From: Dryocola boscaweniae
GTDB taxonomy: Bacteria; Pseudomonadota; Gammaproteobacteria; Enterobacterales; Enterobacteriaceae
Reading direction: 5' to 3'
DNA: 64,000 nucleotides
Assembly: GCF_025215095.1 (NCBI RefSeq)
Contig: NZ_JALHAP010000074.1
Location: 124,001-188,000 of the forward strand
Shown: in pieces, positions 1 to 11,300 of the stretch
How positions within the stretch are numbered: the first letter of the stretch is position 1
How the letters are laid out: every line of letters starts with the position of its first letter
Translations under genes and position numbers: made by a program
The notes under the pieces: generated by a model
Database searches by the model: none
Told to the model about the DNA's origin: nothing
Seen by the model: the letters and a program-made list of their open reading frames with translations, nothing else

Positions 1-23
1 CTTAACGATTAATCACCGGGAAA

Positions 24-1298
24 TTAGCCCAGTAGCGCCTGCAGATGCGAACCCGTATTTTGTTGCTCTACGGTTTGTTGTTCACCTGTGCGCAGATCCT
101 TCACAACAACCTGACCTTTAGCAACTTCGTCTTCGCCGAGGACTAATGCAAAGCTCGCGCCCCATTTATCCGCTCGGGTGAATTGCTTCTTGAAGTTGCC
201 GCCGCCGTAGTTGGTCATAAGCTTCAATGCCGGGACCTGGTCACGCAACTGCTCGGCCAACAGCATAGCCGCCGCCTGAGTTCCCTGACCCGACGATATC
301 AGGTAAATATCGACAACAGATTCTGCTTTAAATTCAGGATTAATTGCCTGAACCAGTAAAACAAGACGTTCAAGCCCCATGGCGAAACCAACCGCAGGAG
401 CCGCACGGCCGCCGAGCTGCTCAACCAGGCCGTCGTAACGGCCACCGGCACACACGGTTCCCTGAGAGCCAAGGCTGCTGGTTACCCACTCGAACACGGT
501 ACGGTTGTAATAATCGAGGCCACGGACCAGACGCTGATTCACGGTATAAGCAATGCCGGCAGCGTCCAGATACTGGCACAGGCCAGTAAAGTGTTCACGG
601 GACTCGTCGTCCAGATAGTCGCCCAACGCCGGTGCATTATCCAGCAGCGCCTGCACGTCAGGATTCTTGGAATCCAGCACGCGCAGCGGATTGCTGTACA
701 TACGACGCTTGCTGTCTTCATCCAGCTTATCTTTAAATTGTTCCAGGTACGCTACCAGCGCTTCGCGATATTTCGCACGCGCTTCAAGCGAACCAATGGA
801 GTTCAGTTCCAGGCTGACATGTTTGTCGATACCCAGCGCACGCCACCAGCGCGCGGTCAGCATGATTAATTCAGCATCGATATCCGGCCCCTGCAGACCG
901 AAGACTTCAACACCCAACTGATTAAACTGACGATAGCGCCCTTTCTGCGGACGCTCATGACGGAACATCGGCCCGATATACCACAAGCGCTGTTCCTGAT
1001 TGTACAGAAGACCATGTTCGATACCGGCACGCACGCAGCCCGCGGTGCCTTCAGGACGCAGCGTCAGGCTATCGCCGTTGCGATCCTCAAAGGTATACAT
1101 CTCTTTTTCAACCACGTCGGTGACTTCACCGATAGCGCGTTTGAATAATGGGGTCTGCTCTACAATCGGCAAACGGATTTCGCTATAACCGTAGCTGCCG
1201 AGCACCTGTTTCAGAATGCCTTCAATGCGCTGCCAGATGGCGGTTTCGCCCGGCAGGTAATCGTTCATGCCGCGAATGGCTTGAATGTTTTTTGCCAC
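24..1298 (-). CDS. hisS: Histidyl-tRNA synthetase
   Basis: Charges tRNA-His with histidine in the cytoplasm (class II aminoacyl-tRNA synthetase). The 424-residue product has the family length. Visible motifs are RPEGTAG at residues 81-87, the class II motif 2 arginine loop [13 protein letters not shown] starting at residue 113, the histidine-specific [11 protein letters not shown] segment and the GGRYDGL motif, followed by the C-terminal anticodon-binding domain. It is the last gene of the rodZ-ispG-hisS minus-strand series; in relatives yfgM and bamB follow, which would lie off the left edge. Identity is very secure. Confidence 0.98.
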   Translation of the reverse strand: MAKNIQAIRGMNDYLPGETAIWQRIEGILKQVLGSYGYSEIRLPIVEQTPLFKRAIGEVTDVVEKEMYTFEDRNGDSLTLRPEGTAGCVRAGIEHGLLYNQEQRLWYIGPMFRHERPQKGRYRQFNQLGVEVFGLQGPDIDAELIMLTARWWRALGIDKHVSLELNSIGSLEARAKYREALVAYLEQFKDKLDEDSKRRMYSNPLRVLDSKNPDVQALLDNAPALGDYLDDESREHFTGLCQYLDAAGIAYTVNQRLVRGLDYYNRTVFEWVTSSLGSQGTVCAGGRYDGLVEQLGGRAAPAVGFAMGLERLVLLVQAINPEFKAESVVDIYLISSGQGTQAAAMLLAEQLRDQVPALKLMTNYGGGNFKKQFTRADKWGASFALVLGEDEVAKGQVVVKDLRTGEQQTVEQQNTGSHLQALLG

Positions 1299-1415
1299 GT
1301 TTGTTCTCTGTCGTTTTATACAAAAAATGAACCCGAAATCGGGATTTTCGCTATTGCAAAAAAACCGGCGGGTTCAATCATACACTTTGAAGCCTTATGC
1401 TTCCCATGTTTCGCA

Positions 1416-2537
1416 CTATTTTTCCAACTGCTGGATGCTGATACGCTGCTTCTCATCGAGCATGTTGGCCTTCGCACGAATACGCGCTTCAAGCTGAGCA
1501 ATCATGTTGTCGTTATCCATGCGCTCTTTCTGGCGTACGCCGTCTTCGTAGAAACCGCTTTTCTTGTTGCCGCCAGTTACGCCAAGCGTTGAAACCAGCG
1601 CTTCGCCCGGGCCATTCACCACGCAGCCGATAATGGAAACGTCCATCGGCGTGATGATGTCTTCAAGACGCTGCTCCAGCGCATTGACGGTACCGATAAC
1701 GTCAAACTCCTGACGTGAGCAGGTTGGGCAGGCGATAAAGTTAATCCCACGAGAACGAATGCGCAGTGATTTCAGGATATCAAAACCAACTTTGATCTCT
1801 TCGACAGGATCGGCCGCAAGCGAAACACGTAAGGTATCCCCGATGCCTTCTGAAAGCAGCAAACCAAGGCCGATTGCCGATTTCACGGAGCCGCTGCGGA
1901 AACCGCCTGCTTCAGTGATCCCCAAATGCAACGGCTGATCGATTTGTTTTGCCAGCAGGCGATAAGATTCCACCGCAAGAAAAACGTCGGAGGCTTTTAC
2001 GCTCACCTTAAACCGATCGAAATTAAGACGATCCAGGTGATCCACATGGCGCATAGCCGATTCAAGCAGAGCTTGCGGCGTTGGCTCGCCGTACTTTTCC
2101 TGCAGATCTCTTTCCAGAGAACCGGCGTTGACCCCGATACGGATCGGAATGTTTTTATCACGGGCGCAATCGACAACCGTGCGGATACGCTCTTCGCTGC
2201 CGATATTGCCCGGGTTGATGCGCAGGCAATCAACGCCATATTCAGCAACTTTCAGCGCGATGCGATAGTCGAAATGGATATCGGCGACCAGCGGGACATT
2301 AACCTGCTGTTTGATAAGTTTAAAAGCTTCTGCAGCGTCCATAGTCGGCACCGATACGCGAACGATATCGGCTCCCACTCTTTCTAACGCTTTGATCTGA
2401 TTGACCGTGGCTTCAACATCCGTGGTTCGGGTGTTGGTCATGGACTGGACGGCGATAGGGGCTCCATCGCCGATAGGCACATTCCCGACATAGATGCGTT
2501 TAGATTTTCTACGCTGAATCGGGGTTTCGTTATGCAT
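1416..2537 (-). CDS. ispG: 4-hydroxy-3-methylbut-2-enyl diphosphate synthase (flavodoxin)
   Basis: Converts 2-C-methyl-erythritol cyclodiphosphate to HMBPP in the MEP isoprenoid pathway, using a 4Fe-4S cluster. The product from the ATG at 2537 is 373 aa and starts [12 protein letters not shown], as in E. coli IspG; an upstream in-frame ATG at 2585 would overlap the end of rodZ and is not conserved. The cluster ligands are visible in [12 protein letters not shown] and in [12 protein letters not shown]. It sits 37 bp downstream of rodZ and about 115 bp upstream of hisS, consistent with one transcript. Confidence 0.97.
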   Translation of the reverse strand: MHNETPIQRRKSKRIYVGNVPIGDGAPIAVQSMTNTRTTDVEATVNQIKALERVGADIVRVSVPTMDAAEAFKLIKQQVNVPLVADIHFDYRIALKVAEYGVDCLRINPGNIGSEERIRTVVDCARDKNIPIRIGVNAGSLERDLQEKYGEPTPQALLESAMRHVDHLDRLNFDRFKVSVKASDVFLAVESYRLLAKQIDQPLHLGITEAGGFRSGSVKSAIGLGLLLSEGIGDTLRVSLAADPVEEIKVGFDILKSLRIRSRGINFIACPTCSRQEFDVIGTVNALEQRLEDIITPMDVSIIGCVVNGPGEALVSTLGVTGGNKKSGFYEDGVRQKERMDNDNMIAQLEARIRAKANMLDEKQRISIQQLEK

Positions 2538-2574
2538 TACAAGTCTCCACAAGTACACGTCTCGCCGGAAGCGA

Positions 2575-3573
2575 TTATTCCGCACTCACGGTCAGACGGG
2601 CAACCTGGTTAGTTCTGATAAAGCGACTCAGATCGACAGGTTTGCCCTGGAACTGAATCTGTACTGCTGCCGGAGCGCCGATTTTAAGCTTATACGGCGC
2701 CTGGCCGGCTAAATTCAAATTACCGTCTTTACGCTGCATGCCGCTGAAAAGTTTTTTACCTGTGGCATCAGTGACTTCCAGCCAACAATCAGCATTAAAA
2801 TTCATCACCAGCGCGTTAGCATCTGCGGCAGGAGGCGTCACGCCAGCCTGATCGGTTGGCAAAGATGCCGCAGCACCTGCGCCTGGAGCTGGCGTAGTGG
2901 TGTTCTGTGCGTTATCAATCGGAGCCTGGCTTGGCGAGACTACAGTTGAATTGTCTGCAGGCGCGCTTTGCGGAGCGGTATTTTGTGCCGTGGTGTCTGC
3001 CGGTGCGGGTTGAGACTCCTGCACAGGCGCAGGCTGAGTCGTGGCGTCCGGCGCAGATGGGGTATCAGCGCCGGTATTCAATGGCACTGACTGCCCATTG
3101 TTATCCGCAGAAAGCTCCGCAGAAGATTGATCTGCCATAGTGGAGATCTCTTCCTGCTGCGCTTTATGGTTTTGCCACCACCATGCACCCGTCAGACCCA
3201 CCACAACGAACAGAATCAGCCAGGTGAAACTCATCAGCCAGCCGTCACGTTTTTTGCGACGCTTGCCCAATGAAAAACTCTGCATCGGTGCCACTTTCGC
3301 CGCCCTGACCGGAGCTTGCTTCTCCATCATAGGCAACAGTTCTTCTTCAGGAATATGCACCAGACGCGCATACGAGCGGATGTAACCACGCAGGAAAGTC
3401 GACGCCAGTTCAGCAGGAGCCTTGTCGTCTTCAATATCCCGAACGGTAGAAACCTTCAGACATAACCGTTCCGCCACGGCTTGTTGGCTAAGACCGAGTT
3501 GTTCACGCGCGTTGCGCAGACGAACGCCTGTGGTTTGTGCTGCATTTGTTTCTTGAGTGGCTTCAGTATTCAT
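2575..3573 (-). CDS. rodZ: Cytoskeletal membrane protein RodZ
   Basis: Inner-membrane partner of MreB that maintains rod shape. The 332-residue protein has an N-terminal cytoplasmic Xre-like helix-turn-helix ([19 protein letters not shown], about residues 19-37), a basic juxtamembrane stretch (KRRKKRDGW), one transmembrane helix (about residues 114-134), a long low-complexity periplasmic linker rich in Ala, Pro, Thr and Gln, and a C-terminal DUF4115 beta domain beginning near [12 protein letters not shown]. Length is close to the 337 aa of E. coli RodZ; the linker is the most variable part. Cotranscription with ispG is likely. Confidence 0.96.
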   Translation of the reverse strand: MNTEATQETNAAQTTGVRLRNAREQLGLSQQAVAERLCLKVSTVRDIEDDKAPAELASTFLRGYIRSYARLVHIPEEELLPMMEKQAPVRAAKVAPMQSFSLGKRRKKRDGWLMSFTWLILFVVVGLTGAWWWQNHKAQQEEISTMADQSSAELSADNNGQSVPLNTGADTPSAPDATTQPAPVQESQPAPADTTAQNTAPQSAPADNSTVVSPSQAPIDNAQNTTTPAPGAGAAASLPTDQAGVTPPAADANALVMNFNADCWLEVTDATGKKLFSGMQRKDGNLNLAGQAPYKLKIGAPAAVQIQFQGKPVDLSRFIRTNQVARLTVSAE

Positions 3574-4006
3574 TAGCTACAACTGCTGGTACTGTTCAAT
3601 TGAGGAATAGGCACGAGCTTTGTATCGCAACATTTCCGCTACGCCACGCTCACCCGTACCGCGAAACTAATCTGACACCTGAAGGCTGACCTTCAGCAAA
3701 AACATCCAGCTACATTACGCAAATCACGTAAAGACACCGTGCTACAAGGCAACTATTCAAGCCAGCTAAGATAACCATAGACTGCATTTTTAAATGCTGT
3801 CGGTAGACCTTACGCAATGCTTGCCCACATACCTACGGCTAAACTGTTGTTGTGCGGCTACATACTGCCTTAAAGCGCAAAGAAACGCACCGTAATTATT
3901 AACCGGCTTAACGTAAAGGTACCAAATTTACAGTTAGTTATGTTTTGGCGCCTTTTTGCGCTCGACCCAGCGGATTCCATTCTGTCGAGCCGCACGGATC
4001 TGCTTA
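3574..4006. other. 433-bp intergenic region between rlmN and rodZ
   Basis: No credible gene. It holds the promoter side of rodZ-ispG-hisS (read leftward) and the 3' side of rlmN. Two small symmetric elements are visible: CTGAAGG/CCTTCAG at 3679-3696 and GCATTT/AAATGC at 3784-3797. A longer-looped CTCGAC/GTCGAG repeat is at 3961-3989, close to the rlmN stop. None has a clear U-tract, so I do not call a terminator. No recognisable sRNA. Confidence 0.5.
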
Positions 4007-5173
4007 TCAGACTGCTTTTACAGCAATAGGTTCACCCTGCATACGTTTACGCATCGTACGCTTGGTACGATCGATAACCTCACCGGCTAACTGACCACAA
4101 GCAGCATCAATATCATCACCACGGGTTTTACGCACGATGGTGGTGAAGCCGTAACTCATTAAAACTTTAGAGAAACGGTCGATACGGCTATTAGAACTGC
4201 GGCCATATGGCGCCCCCGGGAACGGGTTCCATGGAATCAGGTTGATTTTGCATGGCGTATCTTTCAGACACTCGGCCAACTGGTGCGCATGTTCGGTACC
4301 GTCGTTGACGTGATCCAGCAAAACGTACTCTACCGTTACGCGGCCCTGGTTAGCGTTGGATTTTTCCAGATAGCGACGCACGGCGGCCAGGAAAGTTTCG
4401 ATGTTGTACTTTTTATTGATAGGCATTATCTCGTCACGAATATCATCGGTCGGAGCATGCAACGAAATAGCCAGCGCCACGTCGATCATATCGCCCAGCT
4501 TATCCAGCGCCGGAACGACACCGGACGTGGACAGCGTCACGCGACGTTTAGACAGCCCGAAACCAAAGTCATCCAGCATGATTTCCATGGCCGGAACCAC
4601 GTTGTTGAGGTTCAGCAACGGTTCGCCCATTCCCATCATCACCACGTTAGTGATAGGACGTACGCCAGTTTTTTTCTGAGCGCCGATAATTTTCGCGGCG
4701 CGCCAGACCTGACCAATGATTTCCGACACGCGCAGGTTGCGGTTAAAGCCCTGTTGCGCCGTTGAGCAGAATTTACACTCCAGCGCACAACCAACCTGGG
4801 ACGAGACGCACAGCGTGGCGCGATCTTCTTCCGGGATATACACGGTTTCCACAAGCTGATCGGCGATCTTGATTGCCCATTTGATAGTGCCGTCTGCAGA
4901 ACGTTGTTCTTCTGCAACTTCCGGCGCGCGAATCTCAGCGACTTCTTTAAGCTTGTTGCGCAGAACTTTGTTGATGTCGGTCATCTCATCGAAGTCATCA
5001 CTGCAATAGTGATACATCCATTTCATGACCTGATCGGCACGGAACGGTTTTTCACCCATAGCGGCGAAGAACTCGCGTAGCTGCTGACGGTTGAGATCTA
5101 ACAGGTTAATTTTTTCAGATTTACCAGAAACGACAGTTACTGGCGTCTCGGAAGTGACAATTTGCTCAGACAT
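4007..5173 (-). CDS. rlmN: Dual-specificity 23S rRNA A2503 / tRNA A37 methyltransferase
   Basis: Radical SAM enzyme that installs C2-methyladenosine at A2503 of 23S rRNA and at position 37 of several tRNAs. The 388-aa product has the [19 protein letters not shown] segment with the CxxxCxxC cluster ligands, the [11 protein letters not shown] motif, and the C-terminal AACGQLAG segment whose cysteine resolves the methyl intermediate. It lies downstream of ndk, separated by a terminator-like hairpin, and upstream of rodZ. Length and sequence agree closely with E. coli RlmN (384 aa). Confidence 0.97.
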   Translation of the reverse strand: MSEQIVTSETPVTVVSGKSEKINLLDLNRQQLREFFAAMGEKPFRADQVMKWMYHYCSDDFDEMTDINKVLRNKLKEVAEIRAPEVAEEQRSADGTIKWAIKIADQLVETVYIPEEDRATLCVSSQVGCALECKFCSTAQQGFNRNLRVSEIIGQVWRAAKIIGAQKKTGVRPITNVVMMGMGEPLLNLNNVVPAMEIMLDDFGFGLSKRRVTLSTSGVVPALDKLGDMIDVALAISLHAPTDDIRDEIMPINKKYNIETFLAAVRRYLEKSNANQGRVTVEYVLLDHVNDGTEHAHQLAECLKDTPCKINLIPWNPFPGAPYGRSSNSRIDRFSKVLMSYGFTTIVRKTRGDDIDAACGQLAGEVIDRTKRTMRKRMQGEPIAVKAV

Positions 5174-5218
5174 AATTTTTTCCGGCCTCGTTGTTACACG
5201 TTACGGCCCCAGGAGGGT

Positions 5219-5259
5219 TAAAAAGGTGCGCCCCGAAGAGCAAGCTCATCCGGGGCGCA
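5219..5259 (-). terminator. Intrinsic terminator after ndk
   Basis: Perfect 9-bp inverted repeat TGCGCCCCG (5227-5235) and CGGGGCGCA (5251-5259). Read leftward, the stem is followed by CCTTTTT, as expected for a rho-independent terminator between ndk and rlmN. Confidence 0.75.
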
Positions 5260-5348
5260 GCATTGTACAAATTCTATGGCAGGTATGCCATGACTGAAAG
5301 CGGCCTGACCTAAATAAAATGTAAAGGTCGCTTAACAGTTAACGCTCA

Positions 5349-5780
5349 TTAACGAGTGCGCGGGCAAACTTCGCCTTCAGCGAAGAAATAGGCGATTTCG
5401 CGCGCTGCTGATTCTACCGAGTCGGAACCGTGGGTGCCGTTCTCGGTGAAGCTGTCGGCATAATCTGCACGCAGAGTACCGGCCAGCGCGTTATCCGGGT
5501 TGGTAGCACCCAGCAGATCGCGATGACGCTGCACTGCGTTTTCGCCTTCCAGCACGCTCACCACGATCGGGCCGGAGGTCATGAATTCAACCAGACCGTC
5601 AAAGAAAGGACGGCCTTCATGCTCGGCATAGAATCCCTGCGCCTGCTCTTTAGTCAGATGCAGCATTTTCGCGCCAACGATTTTAAACCCTGCTGATTCA
5701 AAGCGAGTATAAATGTTACCAATAACGTTTTTTGCCACCGCGTTTGGTTTGATGATGGAAAAAGTACGTTCAATAGCCAT
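5349..5780 (-). CDS. ndk: Nucleoside diphosphate kinase
   Basis: Transfers the gamma phosphate between nucleoside triphosphates and diphosphates through a phospho-histidine. The ATG at 5780 gives 143 aa beginning [15 protein letters not shown], identical in length to the E. coli enzyme; the longer in-frame start at 5828 adds an unconserved tail. The active-site histidine is in [13 protein letters not shown] near the C-terminus, and the nucleotide-binding [12 protein letters not shown] segment is present. Single-gene unit ending in the hairpin at 5219-5259. Confidence 0.97.
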   Translation of the reverse strand: MAIERTFSIIKPNAVAKNVIGNIYTRFESAGFKIVGAKMLHLTKEQAQGFYAEHEGRPFFDGLVEFMTSGPIVVSVLEGENAVQRHRDLLGATNPDNALAGTLRADYADSFTENGTHGSDSVESAAREIAYFFAEGEVCPRTR

Positions 5781-6065
5781 GATTACCTCTGTGATTGTTC
5801 TGTTTGCCCGGTCCCCGTTATCCTTCAAATTACAGAGCGTTAACTGCGCTCACTCATCCGGTTACTTGACTTTGGTAAGCTCCTGGAATTCCTGAGCATG
5901 TCTCCTGCCTGCAACTCGAAGTATTTAAGGGATACCCGGTTATGAATTGGCGCCGATTATAATGAGCAAGTCTCGCGTTGCCTATGGACGGAGATAACAT
6001 TTTTTTAAAATAAGAGTAATTCCGGCAACACTTTTAACGCAATGTCATGGAAAATGCGTTTTGCC

Positions 6066-8387
6066 TTACTGAACAGAGAAGTTCGCAGCGGCAACCTGGC
6101 CCGCTTCATCCAATACCAGCACCTGATAGCGTCCGGATTTATCAAGCGTAAGCGCCACGCCCGCTCCGTTTTCACCCACCGCATCGCCATTTAAAAACCA
6201 CCAGCGCTCACCTTGTCCACCCTGACTCGTCAAACGTAACGGTAACTCGGCCTGCCCGGGCAAGCGTTTTAAAATAGCCCCCTCCCGCACGCCTAACAAT
6301 AATAAAGGCGTAACGTCATTTTTCTGTCTGGGTGGGCATGCCTGCGATACCGGCGGCAACCGCACTGCCCTTCTTTCTCCGAGCGGCAGCCACGGCTCCA
6401 GAGGCAAAGGCCAAAGCTCAATATTCTGCTCTCTGGCATCCGGACAATCTGCCGCCACGCGATTGCCCGTCTTATCGCGCCAGATTAACTGCTTAATTCC
6501 CTGGATACTTTCCTGCCCCGGAGCCTGAAGCGTAGGCGGTTCGCTCTTATCCAGCAGCCAGCTTGAAAGTCTGCGTCTGCAATTGCTGTCGCCCGGCGGC
6601 AGATGCTGCCCCCCCGGCCAGCAAATATTCCCCCTTGAGACAGAAGGCGGACGTGGATCGGTTGGCAAACGTACTTGCTGAACACCGGAGCTGGCCTGAA
6701 GAAGATTATTAACCTGATTAAGCAGCGGCACCGCGCTACCTAAGCCAAATTGCCCGGCAACAGGCGTACTGTCTGGACGTCCAGTCCAGACGCCTATCAA
6801 ATAACGTGAGTTAATGCCGATAGCCCAGGCATCGCGATAGCCATAGCTGGTACCGGTTTTCCAGGCCAGCGGCACCACGGCTGGTAACGAAGCATCCGGC
6901 TGCGGTAAAGCCTCCCCGGCAAGAATACGGCGGATAATCCATGCCGCACCCGGCGAAAGCAGCGGTCTTTCCACAAGCGGTTGGTCGGGCTGGATACGCA
7001 ACTGCGCCGCTCGTCCATGACGAGCAAATGCGCTATAAGCGGCAACTAACCGATCGAGGCGCGCTCCTCCTCCGCCAAGAATTATTGATAAATTAGGTTC
7101 GCTGCCCGACGGGAAGCGCAAATCCAGGCCCACGTTACGTAAACGAGCGGCAAAGCGTTTTGGCCCGTAGGCCTCCAGCACCTGTACCGCCGGCAAATTA
7201 AGCGAACGCACCAACGCCTCGCTCATACTTACCGGGCCATGAAAACCCGTATCGAAATTACCCGGACGATAATCGCCAAAACGCCGCGGCACATCCTGTA
7301 ACAGCGACGAAGGGTGAATCAGGCCGTCATCCAACGCCATGCCATAAATAAATGGCTTCAACACCGAGCCGGGCGAGCGTATTGCCGTAACCATATCAAC
7401 GTGTCCAAAACGGCTTTCGTCGTTGATATCCGGCGATCCCACCCAGCCGCGAACTTCCATTGTCGTGTGGTCAACGACCAGCAGGGCCAGCGAAGAGCGA
7501 GGCGGTAACTGGCCTTTCCAGTTCATCGCTATTTCTTCAAGCTGGCGCTGAAGTGAAGCATCAAGCGTCGTGGGGATCTTGTGCGCCCGTGTACGGCTGG
7601 CGAGGTAACGCGAAAATAATGGCGCAAGCTGCGGCATCTGACGCGGGGCTAACCATACAGGTTCTTCCAGCGACTCTTTCACAAGCCGTGGTGGCCAGAC
7701 CCCCTGTTCAGCCATGCGTTTCAAAACCTTATTGCGCGCGGCTTCCGCCCTTTGCGGCCAGCGGTCCGGGCGCAGACGGCTCGGAGCCTGCGGCAATACC
7801 GCCAGAAGCGCCGCATCGGAATAACTAAGTTGCGCGGGGGATTTCCCTAAATAGGCCCAGCTCGCCGCACCCACGCCCTGCAATGTTCCACCAAAAGGGG
7901 CTCTGTTAAGGTAGAGCGTGAGGATCTGCTCTTTGGAAAGATGCCATTCAAGCTGCATAGCCCGCCAGACCTGGCGCACTTTACCGCCAAAAGTACGCGG
8001 ATGGGGATCGAGCAGACGCGCAACCTGCATGGTTAACGTGCTTCCGCCTGAGATCACCTCACCGTTGCGAAGATCCTGCCAGGCGGCACGAAGAACAGAA
8101 AAGGGATTGATCCCCGGATGCTTCCAGAAGAAACGATCTTCATAGTTGATCAGCGCTTCGAGATAGCGTGGCGAAACTTCTTCGAGCGTGACCGGATAAC
8201 GCCAGATGCCATTTCCGTCGGCAAAACGCCACAGCGGCGTGCCGTCAGCGGAGACAACAATTCGCGCAGGATGGGCTTCATTCAGGGGAAGCGGCCAAAG
8301 CTTATCGGCCAGCCACAACCCCAAAATGAACAAGACCGGCAACACCCCAAAAAGGTAGCGGTGCCGCCAGCGTATCCGTTTATTCAC
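6066..8387 (-). CDS. pbpC: Penicillin-binding protein 1C
   Basis: Bifunctional class A penicillin-binding protein of the inner membrane. The 773 residues comprise an N-terminal anchor (about residues 11-27), a GT51 glycosyltransferase domain (EDRFFWKHPGINP and SGGSTLTMQVARLL), a transpeptidase domain with SPGSVLKPF (SxxK serine), SLN and WKTGTSYGYRDAW (KTG box), and a C-terminal BiPBP domain. It begins 12 bp downstream of the yfhM stop, so the two form a transcription unit; the family pairing of PBP1C with a bacterial alpha-2-macroglobulin is well known and is thought to couple wall repair with protease trapping. Confidence 0.97.
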   Translation of the reverse strand: MNKRIRWRHRYLFGVLPVLFILGLWLADKLWPLPLNEAHPARIVVSADGTPLWRFADGNGIWRYPVTLEEVSPRYLEALINYEDRFFWKHPGINPFSVLRAAWQDLRNGEVISGGSTLTMQVARLLDPHPRTFGGKVRQVWRAMQLEWHLSKEQILTLYLNRAPFGGTLQGVGAASWAYLGKSPAQLSYSDAALLAVLPQAPSRLRPDRWPQRAEAARNKVLKRMAEQGVWPPRLVKESLEEPVWLAPRQMPQLAPLFSRYLASRTRAHKIPTTLDASLQRQLEEIAMNWKGQLPPRSSLALLVVDHTTMEVRGWVGSPDINDESRFGHVDMVTAIRSPGSVLKPFIYGMALDDGLIHPSSLLQDVPRRFGDYRPGNFDTGFHGPVSMSEALVRSLNLPAVQVLEAYGPKRFAARLRNVGLDLRFPSGSEPNLSIILGGGGARLDRLVAAYSAFARHGRAAQLRIQPDQPLVERPLLSPGAAWIIRRILAGEALPQPDASLPAVVPLAWKTGTSYGYRDAWAIGINSRYLIGVWTGRPDSTPVAGQFGLGSAVPLLNQVNNLLQASSGVQQVRLPTDPRPPSVSRGNICWPGGQHLPPGDSNCRRRLSSWLLDKSEPPTLQAPGQESIQGIKQLIWRDKTGNRVAADCPDAREQNIELWPLPLEPWLPLGERRAVRLPPVSQACPPRQKNDVTPLLLLGVREGAILKRLPGQAELPLRLTSQGGQGERWWFLNGDAVGENGAGVALTLDKSGRYQVLVLDEAGQVAAANFSVQ

Positions 8388-8399
8388 TTCATCACCGAC

Positions 8400-11300
8400 T
8401 TACGGCAAAACCGTAAGAACGCCAGCGCTTGCACCGTTTGCTCTCCACTGCGGCACATACATCGATTCCACCTGTGGCACCGGCACGGTATAAGTTCCCG
8501 GCGTCACTGCCCGGGCAAGGTAAACCAACGTTGCATGCTGCCCTTCGCTAAGCGGCAATGCGGCAACGAAGCGATCGTCCCGGAACTCCAGATGTTGAAT
8601 GTCCGCCTGCTGCATCTGGTTCAGCAACCCCTGAACTTCGTTGCTGCTGTCCGCAAGACTGGCGCTACTGTCGGAAAGATTCTGGTTTTCCAGTTCCAGC
8701 CCCGCCGGCAGAAGATCGACCACCAGCGCGTCCGGAACGTTTTTATCCGCCCAAACATCCAGCCAGACCATCACCAGCTCACCGCTTTTCAGCGCAGAGA
8801 CAGATTTGCTGTTGCCTTTGGCGTCCAGGAAGTGCCGCTCAACATGTAATACGTTGCTGTAAGGAGCCGGGGCCTGTTGTGGATAGCCTGCGCTGTCGAG
8901 ACGCAGATAAAGGTTTGACGTACCGGTATTTGTTAACTGCAACGCAGACAACTGCTCCCCCGTGAGGTTACGGGTCACGGCCTTGTCGCCGTTTAAGGAC
9001 CGCGGGCTAAATGAAGCCTGCGCCTGCCAGTCACCTTTCGCCGTTTGCCAGTTACGCCCGGCGAGGAACAAAGCATTGCTTTCCTGGGTTGAAAGCCAGC
9101 GCTGGCTGTAAGCCAGGTTAGAAAGCTCAAGCAGCAGTTGGTTTTGCTGCTCCGGCAGGATTTTATTTTCTTCGAGCAAACTTAGCATCATTGCCTTATC
9201 GCGCAGATCGCTGCCGTAGTCAGCCATCCAGATACGCCGATCGTCACGCTTCGTTTGCAGGCCCAGATTGAGGGCTTCCTGGCTGCGCGGTGCGTCTCCC
9301 ATCAGCTTCAACGCCACGCCCAGTTGTACCAGCGGTAAACCAGCTTTAGCCGTCTCATGGCGTTGCCACAGTTCCCGCAGTGCGCCCAAAGGCGCTTTTT
9401 GCTGACGAGCCAGCACCAGCCCGGCATAAGCCTGCACGGCAAATTTACTGGCTGCCGTATCGTCAGTGTAGCGCAGAGCAATCAGTCCGGGGTCTTGCAG
9501 GTAACGCAACAGGCGCTGGTTGGCATTATTAAGTTTCTCAGGATTAACGCTATAGCCCTGCTCGCTTGCCCGAACCAGGAAGTCAGCGACATAGGCGGTA
9601 AGCCAGTACTCCTCCGGCCCTTCTTTGTCCCACAGGCCAAAACCTCCGTTCTCGCGCTGCATATCAAGCAGGCGTGAAATTCCTACGTCGATTGCGGCAC
9701 GGCGCTGCTCATCGTCGCTCCCTGTAATGCCTAAAGCGGTTAACTGCGCTTTGTTGGTATACAGCGAAGGGAATAAGCCGCTTGTGGTCTGTTCCAGGCA
9801 ACCGTATGGATAGGCCTTTAACTCACGAATATAACGCGCAAGATTGAGCGGCGGACGCCCGCTAAGCAGCAACTGCCCTTCAAGCGTTTTCGGCGCCAGC
9901 CCGGAAATGTGCTCCGCAGGAATTGACCATACTTCGCCAGGCATCAGCACCGCACCGCTGTTTACCGTTTGCCCAGGGAATGCAGGACGCACGCCTAGTT
10001 TCCAGTGTTTAGTCTGCGGTGTAACGGTCTCACCTGGCAGATTAAGTCCCGTGATTTCCGCGCTCAACTCACCGTCGCCAAAACCTTCCAGCGCCCGCAC
10101 CGGAACAAACAGCGTAGAACGCGCGCCCGGCGCAAGTTTCACCGCCAGGGACGATGCATCAGCAAGAGTCATCAGGCCGCTGGTTTTCAGGTTAACGGTC
10201 AACTGCTGCGGCAGATCGGTCAGGTTAGTCAAATCCAGAGCAAGACGGCTGTTATCACCGCTGGCCAAAAAGCGCGGCGCGGCCAGTTCAGCGACCAACG
10301 GCGCGGCAACGATGACTTTATCTTCGCTGTTACCAAACCGATCGTCTGTCCAGGCCTGTGCCATAACACGCAACTCGCCGTTAAAATCGCCGATTGGTAA
10401 GGTGACCGTTCCTTCGCCTTTTTCATTCAACTGCACTGGCTGAGCCTGTTGAGCAATAATGGTGACGTGATTAACCGGCTTTTTACCGCCACGGCTTAAC
10501 TCATCGCCTTCATCCCCATCGCCACCAAAACGCAGGGCTGCAAGCTTTCCTTCACCTTCGATAACCTGCCCGTAAATATCATAGAGATCGGCGCCGTATC
10601 GCTTGCGGCCAAAGAAGGCTTCCCAAGGGTCCGGCGTTTTGTAGTCGGTAATATTCAGCACGCCGCTGTCAACGGCAGAAAGCAGCACGTTGATTTTCCC
10701 GGGCAGCTCGCCGCTTTTCGCACTCGCTTTTACTTTGATGGTCAGATTTTGGTTCGGCCGCATCTTCGCCGGGCCATCCAGGGCGATATCGAGACGCCGT
10801 CCTTCATCGCCAAGCGGTAAATGAAGAATACCGACCGCACGTTTAGGCGTGGCTGCGCGGTTTTTATCTCCCGGGCGAACCACCAGCGTGCTCAGATAGA
10901 GATCGTGACGCTGCCAGCTTTTATCGACAGGAATATTTATGTCCAGGCCTTCGGCGGGTACGTCAATTTCTTTCCACCACAGCGGGCCGTCGCTGGATTC
11001 CACCATGGCATAGCCTTTACCCGCCGCAGGTGCGGCAATATGCAGCTTGATGGTGTCGCCCGCCTTATAGCTCGGCTTGTCAATTTTCAGCATGACGCGA
11101 TCCGGACGAACGGCGCCCGTGCCATCGCTGTTATCCTGCCAGTTGTATCCTGCCCAGAAACGTAAGCTGCTGACGACATTATTATCCGACGAGCGAACTT
11201 CAAGTCGATAAGAACCCCACTCAACCGGGAAGGAAATTTTACCTGTCTCTCCGGCCGCCAGGTCCAGCTTCTGCTCTGCTTCAACTAAATCTTTCCGATC

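Noticed and set aside
3679..3797. Possible small RNA between rlmN and rodZ
   Set aside because: Short stems without a promoter or a terminator U-tract; nothing recognisable.
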